NCBI GenBank assembly: GCA_030431525.1
Contig: JAUIJC010000019.1
Location: forward strand, 1 to 64,000
Reading direction: 5' to 3'
Length of the DNA stretch: 64,000 nt
Source of the DNA: Bacteroidia bacterium
GTDB lineage: Bacteria; Bacteroidota; Bacteroidia; Cytophagales; JAAEPT01
The notes below the pieces were generated by a model that was given only the letters and a program-made list of their open reading frames with translations, ran no database searches and was not told the DNA's origin. Of this stretch, positions 1-8,722 are shown one piece after another (position 1 is the stretch's first letter; each line of letters opens with the position of its first letter). The position numbers were made by a program, and so were the translations under genes.

Positions 1-111
1 AAAATCAGACTGACAAGTGGCAAACTCAGATGAAAAACCATAAGGTCAAGTTAATTATTAGTTAGAGCCTAAACGTTCATAGTAACTTTAGTGAAGTTTT
101 GAACAGGACTA

Positions 112-224
112 CTTTGAAAGCGTCGAAGCCAAGACGACAAAGTCGGCTTGATGTACAAACAAAAGTTTCTGGGTGATTGTAATTCGCCTTTGGCGAATTA
201 GTCCCGACGCTTTCAAAGCGTCGC
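112..224. repeat. Stretch of nested intergenic palindromes
   Basis: The first 373 bases carry no convincing gene. CTTTGAAAGCGTCG at 112-125 is the inverse of part of the palindrome CGACGCTTTCAAAGCGTCG at 205-223. Between them lie AAGCC...GGCTT (126-149) and the perfect palindrome AATTCGCCTTTGGCGAATT at 181-199. I infer non-coding structured DNA or RNA related to the other intergenic hairpin repeats of this window. Confidence 0.6.
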
Positions 225-260
225 TACAGGAGACTGCCCCCAGACTTCATTTTTGAATGA

Positions 261-373
261 CAGACTACTGGAGATTTGTACAATGTATCGTATATTATGT
301 ACAATGATTGGCCATTGATGGAGGTCATTGTACATAATACATTGTACTTGATACAAAAATGTACAGTAGGCTG
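261..373 (+). repeat. Interspersed repeat family A, copy 1
   Basis: Copy of a roughly 110-base element. The outer inverted ends read about CTACTGGAnATTTGTA and its complement near ATGTACAGTAG. Inside are TTGTACAATGTAT and TATGTACAATGATT, then the inverse set GTCATTGTACATAATACA. Other copies are at 1010-1124, 6258-6342, 18003-18109 and, inverted, 19344-19441. It abuts the 3' end of the glutathione peroxidase gene. Confidence 0.8.
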
Positions 374-853
374 TCAACCCTTCAACAAAAACTTGATATC
401 AGCCTCAATAGCCTCAGGCTTCGTTTGTGGGGAATAGCGCTTGAACGGTTTACCCTCAGGCGACACCAAAAACTTGGTGAAATTCCATTTGATTTTCTTT
501 CCCAAAAAACCGCCAAGCTCATCCTTTAGGTATTTGAAAACGGGATGCGTATCCGATCCATTTACCTTAACCTTTTCAGTCAACTGAAAAGTAACGCCAT
601 GGTTGATTTTGCAGACCTCCTCCATGGTGTCATTGGTCTCAGGTTCCTGATGCAGGAATTGGTCGCAGGGAAAGCCCAATACCACCAAACCCTTGTCCTC
701 GTAGGTTTCGTGGAGTTTTTCCAGTCCCTCGAATTGAGGAGCCAAGCCACATTTCGTAGCGGTGTTCACCACCAAAACCGTTTTGCCCTTAAAATCGGAC
801 ATCTTAATCTCCTTGCCCTGCGGGGTCTTTGCACTTAGGTCGTGGAAATTCAT
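374..853 (-). CDS. Glutathione peroxidase family protein (probably thioredoxin-dependent)
   Basis: Reduces hydrogen or lipid hydroperoxides, acting in the cytosol since no signal peptide is seen. At 159 residues it has the usual length of bacterial GPx/BtuE proteins. Peroxidatic Cys35 lies in NTATKCGLAPQ. Gln65 in the GFPCDQF motif and Trp123-Asn124 in KWNFTKFLV complete the catalytic tetrad. Cys81 sits where thioredoxin-dependent members carry their resolving cysteine, so thioredoxin rather than glutathione is the likely reductant (inference). It is transcribed divergently from the GH20 gene, with repeat family A copies on both sides. No strong promoter box is visible. Confidence 0.95.
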   Translation of the reverse strand: MNFHDLSAKTPQGKEIKMSDFKGKTVLVVNTATKCGLAPQFEGLEKLHETYEDKGLVVLGFPCDQFLHQEPETNDTMEEVCKINHGVTFQLTEKVKVNGSDTHPVFKYLKDELGGFLGKKIKWNFTKFLVSPEGKPFKRYSPQTKPEAIEADIKFLLKG

Positions 854-1009
854 ATCTATATCTTTTAAGATTATATCGTATGCGACTAATATCTTTCTTT
901 TTCTTTATTCCTACAAATGGGAACGCCCCAAAATCAACGAAGGTTCATCCGAACACGTTTCATTATGGGAAGAACTGTTTTCCCTGCTTAGGACATGACT
1001 ATTAGCCCT

Positions 1010-1124
1010 CAGGCTACTGGACATTTGTACAATGTATCGTGTATTATGTACAATGATTGCCCACTAACTGAGGTCATTGTACATAATACATTGTACTTGA
1101 TACAAAAATGTCCAGTAGGCTGTT
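1010..1124 (+). repeat. Interspersed repeat family A, copy 2 (best preserved)
   Basis: The clearest copy. The left end GGCTACTGGACATTTGTAC and the right end ATGTCCAGTAGGCTG are inverse complements, giving MITE-like terminal inverted repeats of about 15 bases around a palindromic core (TTGTACAATGTATCG ... CATTGTACATAATACA). The loop reads roughly GCCCACTAACTGAGG. It lies between the divergent gpx and GH20 genes. A 62-codon reading frame across it is an artefact of the repeat. Confidence 0.85.
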
Positions 1125-1159
1125 TCAACCCTATACTTCCTTGGAGCCAAAAAATGTAA

Positions 1160-1167
1160 TTACTTTG
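1160..1167 (+). promoter_or_regulatory. Possible -7 box for the GH20 gene
   Basis: TTACTTTG matches the Bacteroidota -7 consensus TAnnTTTG at seven of eight positions and lies about 100 bases before the GH20 start. A TTG is present at 1141-1143, slightly closer than the usual -33 spacing. This is inference from sequence only. Confidence 0.35.
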
Positions 1168-1183
1168 TAGGCCTTCTATGGTA

Positions 1184-1217
1184 TGGCAGGCAGACACGCA
1201 GGTCTGCCCCTACGGCA
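1184..1217. repeat. Repeat family E hairpin, copy 1
   Basis: Palindrome of the type GGCAGACACnnAGGTCTGCC followed by CCTAC. It recurs at 3804-3831 and twice in 29435-29503. It lies in the leader of the GH20 gene. Confidence 0.75.
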
Positions 1218-1264
1218 GAAATACTTCCAGCATTTGTTTCTGGAACTAAAACGACACCATCCCC

Positions 1265-3169
1265 ATGCGACTTTCATTCTCCTTTTTAATCCTCTGCCTG
1301 CTTCCCTTGGGAGTGATGGCCCGAGACTTTCAAGAATATTTATTCCCCGTTCCTAAATCAATCAAGCTGGATTCGGTGGCTTCTGGACTTTCTTACGAGG
1401 CTGAATTCGAGGAAAAATTCAATAACACTTTTGATAAGGTCCTGAGCTTGGATGAGGGAAACGCCAAGGAAAAAGCCTCGCACCGATTCGGGAAACGCAA
1501 GGAGCTTACCGTTTGGATGGATACCACCAACCTAAAGCCTCAGGGCTATTGCCTAAACATCGACGAGAACGGTATCCAGCTTCAAGGGCATGACCAGTCC
1601 GCCATTTTCTATGGCAAGCAAACGCTGTGGCAATTGCTTGATTTCGTCATCAGCGAAAAGAAAGAGCTTCCGAACGTCTATATCGAGGACTGGCCAGATT
1701 TTGAGCGTCGTGGATACATGCTGGACATCAGCCGTGACAAGGTGCCTACACTTCAGACGCTTTATCAACAGATTGACCTTTTGGCCAAATGGAAGGTCAA
1801 TGAGCTACAGTTATACACCGAGCATACTTTTGCCTACCAAAACCACAAGGAAGTTTGGGAAAATGCCAGCCCACTCACTCCGGCTGAAATTTCCCTGTTA
1901 CAGACCTATTGCAATGAGCGCTTCATTGACTTGGTGCCCAACCAAAACTCATTTGGGCACATGGAGAACTGGCTGAAGCACGATGAATACCTTGATTTGG
2001 CTGAATGCCCGAACAACTGCAAAACCAAGTGGGGAACGCGCAAGCGCCACAGCCTTGACCCGACCAATCCGAAGTCCTTTGAGTTGATGCAGGAGCTTTA
2101 CCGTGAGCTATTGCCGAATTTCAACAGCCCATATTTTAATATCGGTTGTGATGAGACCATCGAGCTGTGCAACGGACGCTCCAAGGAAGAATGCGACCGC
2201 ATCGGGCAGGGAAAGGTGTATTTGGATTACCTCAAGAAGCTAAACGACGAGGTGAACAGCCAAGGAAAAACCTCCCAATTTTGGGGTGACATCATCCTGA
2301 ATCACCCTGAGTTGATTCCAAGCCTGCCGAAAAACATGATTGCCTTGGTATGGGGCTATGACGACACCTACCCGTTTGATGTGAACTTGCCTGAGTTCAA
2401 AAATGCGGGGATGAAATTCTACGTCTGTCCAGGCACTTCAAGCTGGAGATCGCTTATCGGACGCAACCACAACGCCTTTATCAACATGAAAAATGGCGCC
2501 ATCGAAGGCAAGAAAAATGGCGCTATGGGCTACCTGAACACCAACTGGGGTGACCACGGCCACTGGCAACCTCTCTCCGTCTGTTACCCAACCATGATGC
2601 TCGGCACGGGATACGCTTGGAACGTGGACAGCACTTCCACGGACGAACTGGAATTCCAACTCAACCACTACATTTTCCAAGACAGCACAGGCAACACGGC
2701 CAAAGCCCTGTTGATGTTAGGCGATGCCTACCGCCCGATGGGACTTCCAGAAGGCAACGCCAACGGCATGTTCTTGATGCTCCGTCGCTATAAATGGACT
2801 ATGAAGGGCAACTGGCAAACCAAGCACCTGACCATCAGCGGTCTGGAAAAATCACGCAAGGAAATTAACGAGGCGTTGGAAGTATTGAAACAAGCCCGCC
2901 CACAATGCGCTGATTCTGCCATTATCATCGCCGAACTGGAACAGGCTTCTGCATTGGCACTTCATGGTATTGACCTTGGCATTGCTCGCCTAAAGGCGCC
3001 AGGCTATGACACCAAAAACATTCCTGTGGCCAAGCAACAGGAATTGTACAATGAGCTAAAGCCTCTTATTGATCGCCACCGCGAGCTTTGGGTCAAACGC
3101 AACCAGCCTGGAGGTTTGGACGATTCGGCTGGGAAACTGGAGGAGTTGTTGAATTACTACAAGCATTAA
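1265..3169 (+). CDS. Glycoside hydrolase family 20 protein (beta-N-acetylhexosaminidase-like)
   Basis: Predicted exported enzyme cleaving terminal N-acetylglucosamine or N-acetylgalactosamine from glycans. Residues 1-19 form a signal peptide ending VMA-RD. An N-terminal alpha/beta domain (about 20-140) precedes a GH20 TIM barrel that begins near RRGYMLDISRDKVP. The catalytic Asp-Glu pair is D296-E297 in NIGCDET, where the Asp orients the substrate acetamido group. The C-terminal 130 residues are helical and unassigned. At 634 residues it fits periplasmic Bacteroidota members. It stands alone, without SusC/SusD partners, so the natural glycan cannot be named. Confidence 0.9.
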   Translation: MRLSFSFLILCLLPLGVMARDFQEYLFPVPKSIKLDSVASGLSYEAEFEEKFNNTFDKVLSLDEGNAKEKASHRFGKRKELTVWMDTTNLKPQGYCLNIDENGIQLQGHDQSAIFYGKQTLWQLLDFVISEKKELPNVYIEDWPDFERRGYMLDISRDKVPTLQTLYQQIDLLAKWKVNELQLYTEHTFAYQNHKEVWENASPLTPAEISLLQTYCNERFIDLVPNQNSFGHMENWLKHDEYLDLAECPNNCKTKWGTRKRHSLDPTNPKSFELMQELYRELLPNFNSPYFNIGCDETIELCNGRSKEECDRIGQGKVYLDYLKKLNDEVNSQGKTSQFWGDIILNHPELIPSLPKNMIALVWGYDDTYPFDVNLPEFKNAGMKFYVCPGTSSWRSLIGRNHNAFINMKNGAIEGKKNGAMGYLNTNWGDHGHWQPLSVCYPTMMLGTGYAWNVDSTSTDELEFQLNHYIFQDSTGNTAKALLMLGDAYRPMGLPEGNANGMFLMLRRYKWTMKGNWQTKHLTISGLEKSRKEINEALEVLKQARPQCADSAIIIAELEQASALALHGIDLGIARLKAPGYDTKNIPVAKQQELYNELKPLIDRHRELWVKRNQPGGLDDSAGKLEELLNYYKH

Positions 3170-3170
3170 A

Positions 3171-3219
3171 AAAGATTTAGACCTGACCGGTTTTGGAAAC
3201 CGGTCAGGTCTAAATCTTT
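3171..3219. terminator. Perfect 23-base-arm palindrome between convergent genes (repeat family J)
   Basis: The arms 3171-3193 and 3197-3219 are exact inverse complements around a 3-base loop; the core is GACCTGACCGGTTT. It starts two bases after the GH20 stop and runs toward the DinB-like gene, so it can serve as a bidirectional terminator (AAAG at one end, CTTT at the other). Related AGACCTGA/TCAGGTCT hairpins occur at 20114-20149 and inside the terminator at 11573-11624. Confidence 0.8.
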
Positions 3220-3225
3220 CCCCCA

Positions 3226-3720
3226 TCACCTCCCATACTTATTTTTCAGCCCATAGGCCTTTCGCCACATCCCCAAGTGCCCGCCGTGAATAGCCAAGTG
3301 ACTGGTCAAGGTATGAGACACATCATGTTGCACCTCTGGGAAATAATCCGCAAGAACCTTTGACGGATTTGGGCGACGCAATTTTTCCTCATCCACGGAT
3401 GACAAGGCATCAGCAAACGCCTCAATCGTCTTTTTAAAGGTTGCTCTGAGATGACCTTTCTCCAACATTTCAGGCACATCCAAGGCCGAAGTCCCCTGAG
3501 AAAAGTACTGCTCCCACGCCTTGTCCAAAGGCAATTCCACATCCAACCAAGATGCTGTGCGCACAGTTTCATAGCACAAATGCCCCAGCACCCAAGCCGG
3601 CGAAATGGAATCGGCAATCACCTGTTTGTTAAAATCCTCGGCAGGAATGTCAGCCGTTAGGTCAAGAATATAATCCACCATCAATCGGCAGATGCGTTTT
3701 TCGGAGTCGAAGGAAAGCAT
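3226..3720 (-). CDS. DinB-like (DUF664/YfiT superfamily) metal-binding protein
   Basis: 164-residue four-helix-bundle protein. The three histidines typical of the DinB/YfiT fold are visible: one in VLGHLCYE near residue 48 and two in HLAIHGGHLGMWR near the C terminus. Family members bind a divalent metal, and some act as thiol transferases, including bacillithiol transferases of the BstA type. That possibility is interesting because bshA, the first bacillithiol gene, is in this window, but a functional link is inference. It is convergent with the GH20 gene across the 3171-3219 palindrome. No signal peptide. Confidence 0.85.
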   Translation of the reverse strand: MLSFDSEKRICRLMVDYILDLTADIPAEDFNKQVIADSISPAWVLGHLCYETVRTASWLDVELPLDKAWEQYFSQGTSALDVPEMLEKGHLRATFKKTIEAFADALSSVDEEKLRRPNPSKVLADYFPEVQHDVSHTLTSHLAIHGGHLGMWRKAYGLKNKYGR

Positions 3721-3770
3721 AAAGTGGGTTAAAAATTTGCGCTAAAATAAGGTAAAAAGTGCACGCCAAA

Positions 3771-3831
3771 ATTCAACCCCACCTCTGTCCTCCTAAATAA
3801 AAAAGGGCAGACACAAAGGTCTGCCCCTACA
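3771..3831. repeat. Repeat family E copy 2 with a half-copy of family K
   Basis: GGGCAGACACAAAGGTCTGCCC at 3805-3827 is a family E hairpin. Just before it, TTCAACCCCACCTCTGTCCTCC (3771-3792) matches the left arm of the family K element at 54223-54362. Both lie between the T9SS gene 3' end and the DinB-like gene start. Confidence 0.65.
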
Positions 3832-3849
3832 ACAAAACATATCAAACAC

Positions 3850-5481
3850 TTAACGCACCTCAATGCGTTGCGTGAGATTCCCCAAGGTCACTACATAAGT
3901 TCCAGCAGGCAGTTCACTGATATCAACCGAATCTCCCTCCACATTACACTCCAGCACGACCATGCCTTGCATGTTATACACTTCAAGTTTTCCAACCATT
4001 GCATTTGAGAAGAACATCTCGCTTTCTACTGGATTAGGAAAAATGTATAGGTTTTCATGCACCATCATAGAACCTTGAACACTTGTTGGATTAGGGGTAT
4101 ACACAAATAAAACAGAATATGCGGTATCCTGACAATTAGCCAAAGATGCTACAACAGACACCTGATCAATTTTGTCTGCACCCAAATTCACTACCTGTGA
4201 ATTATCTGGTGTGAATAGCCCATTACCAGATTCAGTCCCCCATTTATAATTGTAACCCTTGCTACTTCCTAACTCTTCAGCTACAACCTCAACGGTTTGG
4301 TTGTATGGCTCCATCGTACGATCCAACTCTATAATGTGAGGGAGACCAACATCCACATCTAATTCGTCTACAAAAAACACAGCACCTTCAGCTTTACAAC
4401 CCCATTCTTTTTCAATTAGAACTTTATAACTACCCGGTTCAACAACTTCAATAACACCCACATCTGATGAGTAATCAGACCATGCCTCCCCTATACTTTG
4501 ATAGGACCATTTATAGGAATAACTAGGATTTGATTCACCAGAAAATAATGTAACAGGTGAATTATCATTTGTACAAAGTACAGAATCACCCCCCTCTTGA
4601 ATAGCAATTTGGGCATCTGGTAACAACTGCAAATCAAATGATACCCTTGCCAACAACGGACTACTACACCCTGCATCTTTTGCTACTTGAAGTATATCAG
4701 CATCCCCCCTTAAATCATCTCCCTTTATCACGTTAGAGGCTGGTGTATCACTCGGCACCCAAGTCCAGGTTAATGTTCCAGCCTCATCTCCTGTCTCAGT
4801 AAATGTGACAGTTTCATCCCCACAGAGATGTTGGACATACAACAAGGGGTATGAAGAAAACTGCTCAAGTTTTTCAGCACTAGAACTGACTAATGCAATG
4901 GTTGGATTTTTGGGGGATACATTAGATGATGTAACAGCGCTAAGACAGCCAGAAATATTACTTTTTGTAGAAACTGTAATTGTAGCATCTCCAGTCAAAT
5001 TCATCGTGAAGTTTGGACTAACACCTTTCTGAGAATCTCCAAGAGAAGATGACCACTCATAGGTATCAATAGCACCATTACCTACAGCCTCAAATGTCAC
5101 CTCTTCTCCAACACACACCTGTGGAATTGGCGCCAAAGTCACTGATGGCTGACTCTTTACTTCAACTGCTAATACATCAGCCTTTGGACCATCTCCATCA
5201 GCATTTCGATACCATGCTGTAATGTCGTATGTCCCAGGAGATGTAAAATCAAGATCAATGCTCCTAGAATCTGATTCAAAAGTACCAAAGGGAGTTTCCC
5301 ACACATAAGAAGTCGCCTCACCATTTGGATCAGCGGACATAGAATATGTCTGAAGGCTAGGACATATTGTTGCATTCCCTAAAATCACTGGCTTACTGGT
5401 CGGCGCTTGCGCCCAAGCACTGACAGAGCAGAGGGAAATAAATAAGGCCAAAACAGCCCTGAGATTATAAATATACTTCAT
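3850..5481 (-). CDS. Secreted PKD-like domain protein with T9SS C-terminal sorting domain
   Basis: A 543-residue protein of unknown specific role, exported across the inner membrane by a signal peptide (hydrophobic stretch, then SVSAWAQ) and across the outer membrane by the type IX system. The body is a string of beta-sandwich, PKD/Ig-like segments (for example SYVWETPFGTF, DTYEWSSSLG, SYKWSYQS, NYKWGTES). The last 80 residues form a type A sorting domain: IFPNPVESEM, LEVYNMQGMVV, ISELPAGTYVV and a terminal IEVR. I prefer the start at 5481 (MKYIYNL) because it gives a normal signal peptide; an ATG at 5502 adds seven residues. Likely a surface or adhesive protein (inference). Confidence 0.85.
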   Translation of the reverse strand: MKYIYNLRAVLALFISLCSVSAWAQAPTSKPVILGNATICPSLQTYSMSADPNGEATSYVWETPFGTFESDSRSIDLDFTSPGTYDITAWYRNADGDGPKADVLAVEVKSQPSVTLAPIPQVCVGEEVTFEAVGNGAIDTYEWSSSLGDSQKGVSPNFTMNLTGDATITVSTKSNISGCLSAVTSSNVSPKNPTIALVSSSAEKLEQFSSYPLLYVQHLCGDETVTFTETGDEAGTLTWTWVPSDTPASNVIKGDDLRGDADILQVAKDAGCSSPLLARVSFDLQLLPDAQIAIQEGGDSVLCTNDNSPVTLFSGESNPSYSYKWSYQSIGEAWSDYSSDVGVIEVVEPGSYKVLIEKEWGCKAEGAVFFVDELDVDVGLPHIIELDRTMEPYNQTVEVVAEELGSSKGYNYKWGTESGNGLFTPDNSQVVNLGADKIDQVSVVASLANCQDTAYSVLFVYTPNPTSVQGSMMVHENLYIFPNPVESEMFFSNAMVGKLEVYNMQGMVVLECNVEGDSVDISELPAGTYVVTLGNLTQRIEVR

Positions 5482-5522
5482 AAACAAACTTTTGATTTTC
5501 AATCAATGACAAATCACTGGCT

Positions 5523-6257
5523 TTAAGGCTTCACCATCCTCGCCAAATAACTATCCTCCGGCCCATCCATCAGTTTCTCACACTTTAGGCCAACACCCGT
5601 AGCAAACTCCTCCAAAAGGTCATAGGCCATATAAAGCCAGTCGAACTCTTCGCCCACAATTCCTTTATAGCTGATTTGGTAAGTGATTTCCCCGTAATAA
5701 GGACCGTTCAAGTCAAGCATCACCGAACCGTCATCCGCACGGAAAAGGTGAAGAATATCGGCGCTTTCAATCAAGCACTGCCCTCCTGAATTCAGCAGGT
5801 CGTGGATGCGTTGCAAAAACTTAGGCACGCCCTCCATTTTTCCGGCAATGCCCAAGCCGTTCATCAACAAAAGGACGGTGTCAAACTTCTCCTCGTTATA
5901 GGTAAAAAAATCAGCGAACAGCGGGTTTTTCACACCACGACGCTTCATCACCTCAATGGAATTTGCGGAAACCTCCATGGCAGAAACCTCGATGCCTTCC
6001 TGTTCCTGCAACCACAAGGCATGGGGACCAGCACCAGCGCCCACATCTAACACCTTTCCCTTACACAGTTTCAAGGCCTCCTGCTCCAGCTCCGGCGATT
6101 CCTCAAAAGAGCGGAACATATAAGTCATCGGCAAATCCTCGTCCTCGGTCAGGTTGGTGTCCACCTTGACGGCAATGCTTGGATCTGGATTTTCGAGGTA
6201 GTCGAACATGGCCTTTCCCATTGGATCAGGCAAGCCTTTTTGCTGGTACTTTATCAT
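5523..6257 (-). CDS. Class I SAM-dependent methyltransferase
   Basis: 244-residue Rossmann-fold methyltransferase. Motif I is VLDVGAGAGPHALWL near residue 90; motif II is the acidic AMEVS; LLLMNGLG carries the post-II region. The first 70 residues form a helical cap including YQQKGLPDPMGKAMFDYL. The substrate is not recognisable. It reads in the same direction as the T9SS gene, with only 41 bases between them, and repeat family A copy 3 abuts its start codon. Confidence 0.85.
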   Translation of the reverse strand: MIKYQQKGLPDPMGKAMFDYLENPDPSIAVKVDTNLTEDEDLPMTYMFRSFEESPELEQEALKLCKGKVLDVGAGAGPHALWLQEQEGIEVSAMEVSANSIEVMKRRGVKNPLFADFFTYNEEKFDTVLLLMNGLGIAGKMEGVPKFLQRIHDLLNSGGQCLIESADILHLFRADDGSVMLDLNGPYYGEITYQISYKGIVGEEFDWLYMAYDLLEEFATGVGLKCEKLMDGPEDSYLARMVKP

Positions 6258-6342
6258 TGGGATACTTTGTACAATGTATTATGTATCGTGTATTATGACT
6301 TGAAGTAGTGAGCATCATAATACATTGTACATGATACTCTAT
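6258..6342. repeat. Interspersed repeat family A, divergent copy 3
   Basis: Short degenerate copy. TTTGTACAATGTATTATGTA and ATCATAATACATTGTAC form the arms around AAGTAGTGAGC, and the outer CTACTGG ends of copy 2 are missing. It fills the whole gap between the methyltransferase start and the end of the upstream endopeptidase-like gene. Confidence 0.65.
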
Positions 6343-7139
6343 TCAAAATCCACGTGGTAATGATCGTCGTGCAAATTGTTAATCAACGGCTCAAAGTAAC
6401 GAGCGAAATAGATGCCTCGCCGTTGGAGCTCCTTTCCACTTGGCGTGGCAAAGAGCTCATCCTTTAGCTCCGTTTTCAACAACACTTTTTTAATCCTCAG
6501 GCCCTGCCGTTTGGCGGACTCATCCAAGACCAACAGGTGTTTGGCCATAGTCTCGAAGTCAATTTCCACCGACGCATCTTGGGACCATCGTCCATGGCTG
6601 TCGAAACTGAGGAAGTAATGCGCCTTGCCGTAATCGTCGAGCTTGGTGAAAGGCTTCCCTTCCTTTTGGAGAGGAACCATAAAGTCAACGCTCATGCCCG
6701 TTTGATGGGTACGGTGTGGGAACAAATTTCCACCATGCTCGCCCGCACATTCCATCAACCGAAAGTGGCGCTCAGAAAGTTTCTGCTCACAGCCTTTGTA
6801 GCCTTCCAACACAGCCCTTTTCACTTTGGAGTGGAGAAAAGCCCTGCCCATCAAATAACTCGAAGTGTCGAAATATTTGAAATTAGGACCCGCAAAAGGC
6901 ATCAGTTTTCCGTACTCCAAACGGCCATCCCCCACTTTCCCGACGGCTTTGCTTTCGATGCCGTCATCAGGAAACTGGGCCATGTAATCGGCAATGGGAT
7001 CCCGCTTTGGCTTCTCCAAAGGAGGAGTTTCAGCCAACACAGCGGTTTTTGCCGAGGAACTGGGCTCGGAATCAAGACAAGACACTGCAAAAATAGCTAA
7101 AAGAAGAACAGCAGAGGGTTTCAACCAAGAGGTGTTCAT
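6339..7139 (-). CDS. Penicillin-insensitive murein endopeptidase-like (MepA/M74-type) lipoprotein
   Basis: Predicted peptidoglycan hydrolase of the LAS metallopeptidase superfamily. The start at 7139 (MNTSWLKPS) is chosen because it gives a lipoprotein signal ending AVSC at Cys21; the open frame reaches 7226 but that extension has no export signal. Zinc-site motifs are seen: HRTHQTGMSVDFMVP (His and Asp ligands) and the C-terminal HDDHYHVDFE. YLMGRAFLHSKV resembles the conserved start of the MepA domain. MepA cleaves D-Ala-meso-diaminopimelate cross-links, so a role in cell-wall remodelling is likely. Length about 266 residues, near E. coli MepA. Confidence 0.82.
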   Translation of the reverse strand: MNTSWLKPSAVLLLAIFAVSCLDSEPSSSAKTAVLAETPPLEKPKRDPIADYMAQFPDDGIESKAVGKVGDGRLEYGKLMPFAGPNFKYFDTSSYLMGRAFLHSKVKRAVLEGYKGCEQKLSERHFRLMECAGEHGGNLFPHRTHQTGMSVDFMVPLQKEGKPFTKLDDYGKAHYFLSFDSHGRWSQDASVEIDFETMAKHLLVLDESAKRQGLRIKKVLLKTELKDELFATPSGKELQRRGIYFARYFEPLINNLHDDHYHVDFE

Positions 7140-7247
7140 ATCTAAAAGGTGATGGGTTGCGTATAAAGGGAGACGTTGGGCGATGTTGTCCTGACATCCG
7201 CGTTGGGCACGGCGCAGAATTCTCATGTCTGACCATTAACGTCCTCC

Positions 7248-8171
7248 ATGATGAAAGCACTTTTTCGGCTCCTTTTTCTTTTTTCTCCTTTTCTGACATT
7301 CGCCCAAGGCGATAGTTTAAGCTCCCCCCAACTCTATTCCAGACGGGGCGTGCCCATCCTGCCAGAAACGGGCGAATATGGCCTTAGCCTAAACGCACAG
7401 CCACTTTTCAACTATGCGGGAAATTTTTTCAACAACACGGCCGACAACGAATTGGAAATTGGCTACGCCTACCAATACATGTTTGTGGGAAAGCATTTCA
7501 TCACACCACAAATCGCAAACCGACTAAAACTTGGATTTAGCACCCAATACGACCGCTTGGTGATCCCCTACTTGGGCAATCCAGACGAAACCCATCGGGA
7601 AATCGGCAAGGGAACAGACTTTTTGATTGGCGTGGGACAAGAGCGAAGACGAGGACGAGGACGGGTGCAGGGATTGTTTGGAGGCGAGGCCTATCTGCGT
7701 TTTGTCTATGTTTCCACCAACTACAAATACGATCGCGACCTGAACGACTCCGACCCCGTGGCCACTCCCGAGGAACAAATGGGACCAAGTGGTGGGCGCG
7801 CTATTCGGGCCATTAACGTAACCTTGGACCCTGCGGGAAATGCCACTGCAATTCAAGGAACTGGGCTTTCTTTAGGCCTTCGAATTTTTGTTGGGGTTGA
7901 ATATTTCTTCGCTCCAAAAATCTCCATCGGCACGGAACTGGGGCTTAGCGCCTTTTTCACCTTCAGCGGACACGGACAAGTACGCGAGGAATTTTTCACA
8001 GGTGGAGAAACCCGAGAATCAGTGACAAAAAAACCTGCGGATAAGAATGTGGCCCTCGGCGTAGGCGCCGATAATAACGGCCTTCCCAGCGGATTTACCG
8101 ACATTAACTCCTTGCCTTCCTCCTTGGCGGGGACAAGCGACGGGATGATTTTCCTGCATTTCTACTTTTAA
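7248..8171 (+). CDS. Predicted outer-membrane beta-barrel protein of unknown function
   Basis: 307 residues with a signal peptide (FRLLFLFSPFLTFAQG). Alternating amphipathic strands such as EYGLSLNAQPLFNYAG, GLSLGLRIFVGVEYFFAP and SIGTELGLSAFFTF, with a final aromatic residue in MIFLHFYF, are the pattern of an outer-membrane barrel. A second ATG directly follows the first, so the start is 7248 or 7251. It is divergent from the murein endopeptidase-like gene and followed after 12 bases by an OsmC gene. The family is common in Bacteroidota but its role is unknown. Confidence 0.7.
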   Translation: MMKALFRLLFLFSPFLTFAQGDSLSSPQLYSRRGVPILPETGEYGLSLNAQPLFNYAGNFFNNTADNELEIGYAYQYMFVGKHFITPQIANRLKLGFSTQYDRLVIPYLGNPDETHREIGKGTDFLIGVGQERRRGRGRVQGLFGGEAYLRFVYVSTNYKYDRDLNDSDPVATPEEQMGPSGGRAIRAINVTLDPAGNATAIQGTGLSLGLRIFVGVEYFFAPKISIGTELGLSAFFTFSGHGQVREEFFTGGETRESVTKKPADKNVALGVGADNNGLPSGFTDINSLPSSLAGTSDGMIFLHFYF

Positions 8172-8183
8172 AAAACAGCTTCC

Positions 8184-8624
8184 ATGGCTACCGAAATCAA
8201 TATCAAAAACCTGCCACACGGCTACCAATCCATCATCAGCAACGGCAAGCATTCCATCGTTGGTGACGAACCTGTAAAAGACAAAGGCACCGACCTTGGT
8301 TTTTCCCCGACCGAATTGGTGTTGGCTGGATTGGCCATGTGCAAAGTGGCTACCATTCGATACGTAGCCCGCAAAGACAACTTGGACATTGGCGAGGTCA
8401 ATGCCTGTTTATCACAAGTGGCAAAACGCAAGGAACATGGTGGCTTCCACACCACCGTTGAAGTGTCCATCGACATCGAAGGCGACCTGACGGATGAGCA
8501 ACGCAAAAAACTCCTGAAGCAAGCCGACCACTGCTATGTGCATCGCATGCTCGAAGGAGAATGGAACATTGAAAACGCTAAAGTGGGTTTAGCTCAAATC
8601 TCAAAAGATCCCGACCAAACCTAA
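8184..8624 (+). CDS. OsmC family protein (copy 1)
   Basis: 146 residues. OsmC/Ohr proteins are thiol peroxidases with two redox cysteines; both are present here, in LAGLAMCKVAT (about residue 53) and QADHCYVHRM. It closely resembles the protein at 10285-10710: both share NLPxGYQSIISNGKHSI, KGTDLGFSP and LKQADxCYVHRM, so they are paralogues from a local duplication. Twelve bases separate it from the outer-membrane protein gene, suggesting co-transcription. Confidence 0.9.
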   Translation: MATEINIKNLPHGYQSIISNGKHSIVGDEPVKDKGTDLGFSPTELVLAGLAMCKVATIRYVARKDNLDIGEVNACLSQVAKRKEHGGFHTTVEVSIDIEGDLTDEQRKKLLKQADHCYVHRMLEGEWNIENAKVGLAQISKDPDQT

Positions 8625-8671
8625 CAGGTCTTAGCCCGACAAAATGGAGGTTGGCAAATTGGACGACATTC

Positions 8672-8711
8672 AGCTATGGATGGCTTTGGTAACTTAAGAC
8701 CCAAGCCATCC
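8672..8711. repeat. Inverted repeat between osmC copy 1 and the AraC gene
   Basis: ATGGATGGCTT (8675 region) and AAGCCATCCAT (near 8701-8711) are inverse complements around CTTAAGAC. There is no T-run. It lies just before the AraC start, so it could be a weak terminator or an operator. Confidence 0.4.
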
Positions 8712-8722
8712 ATCAATGACTT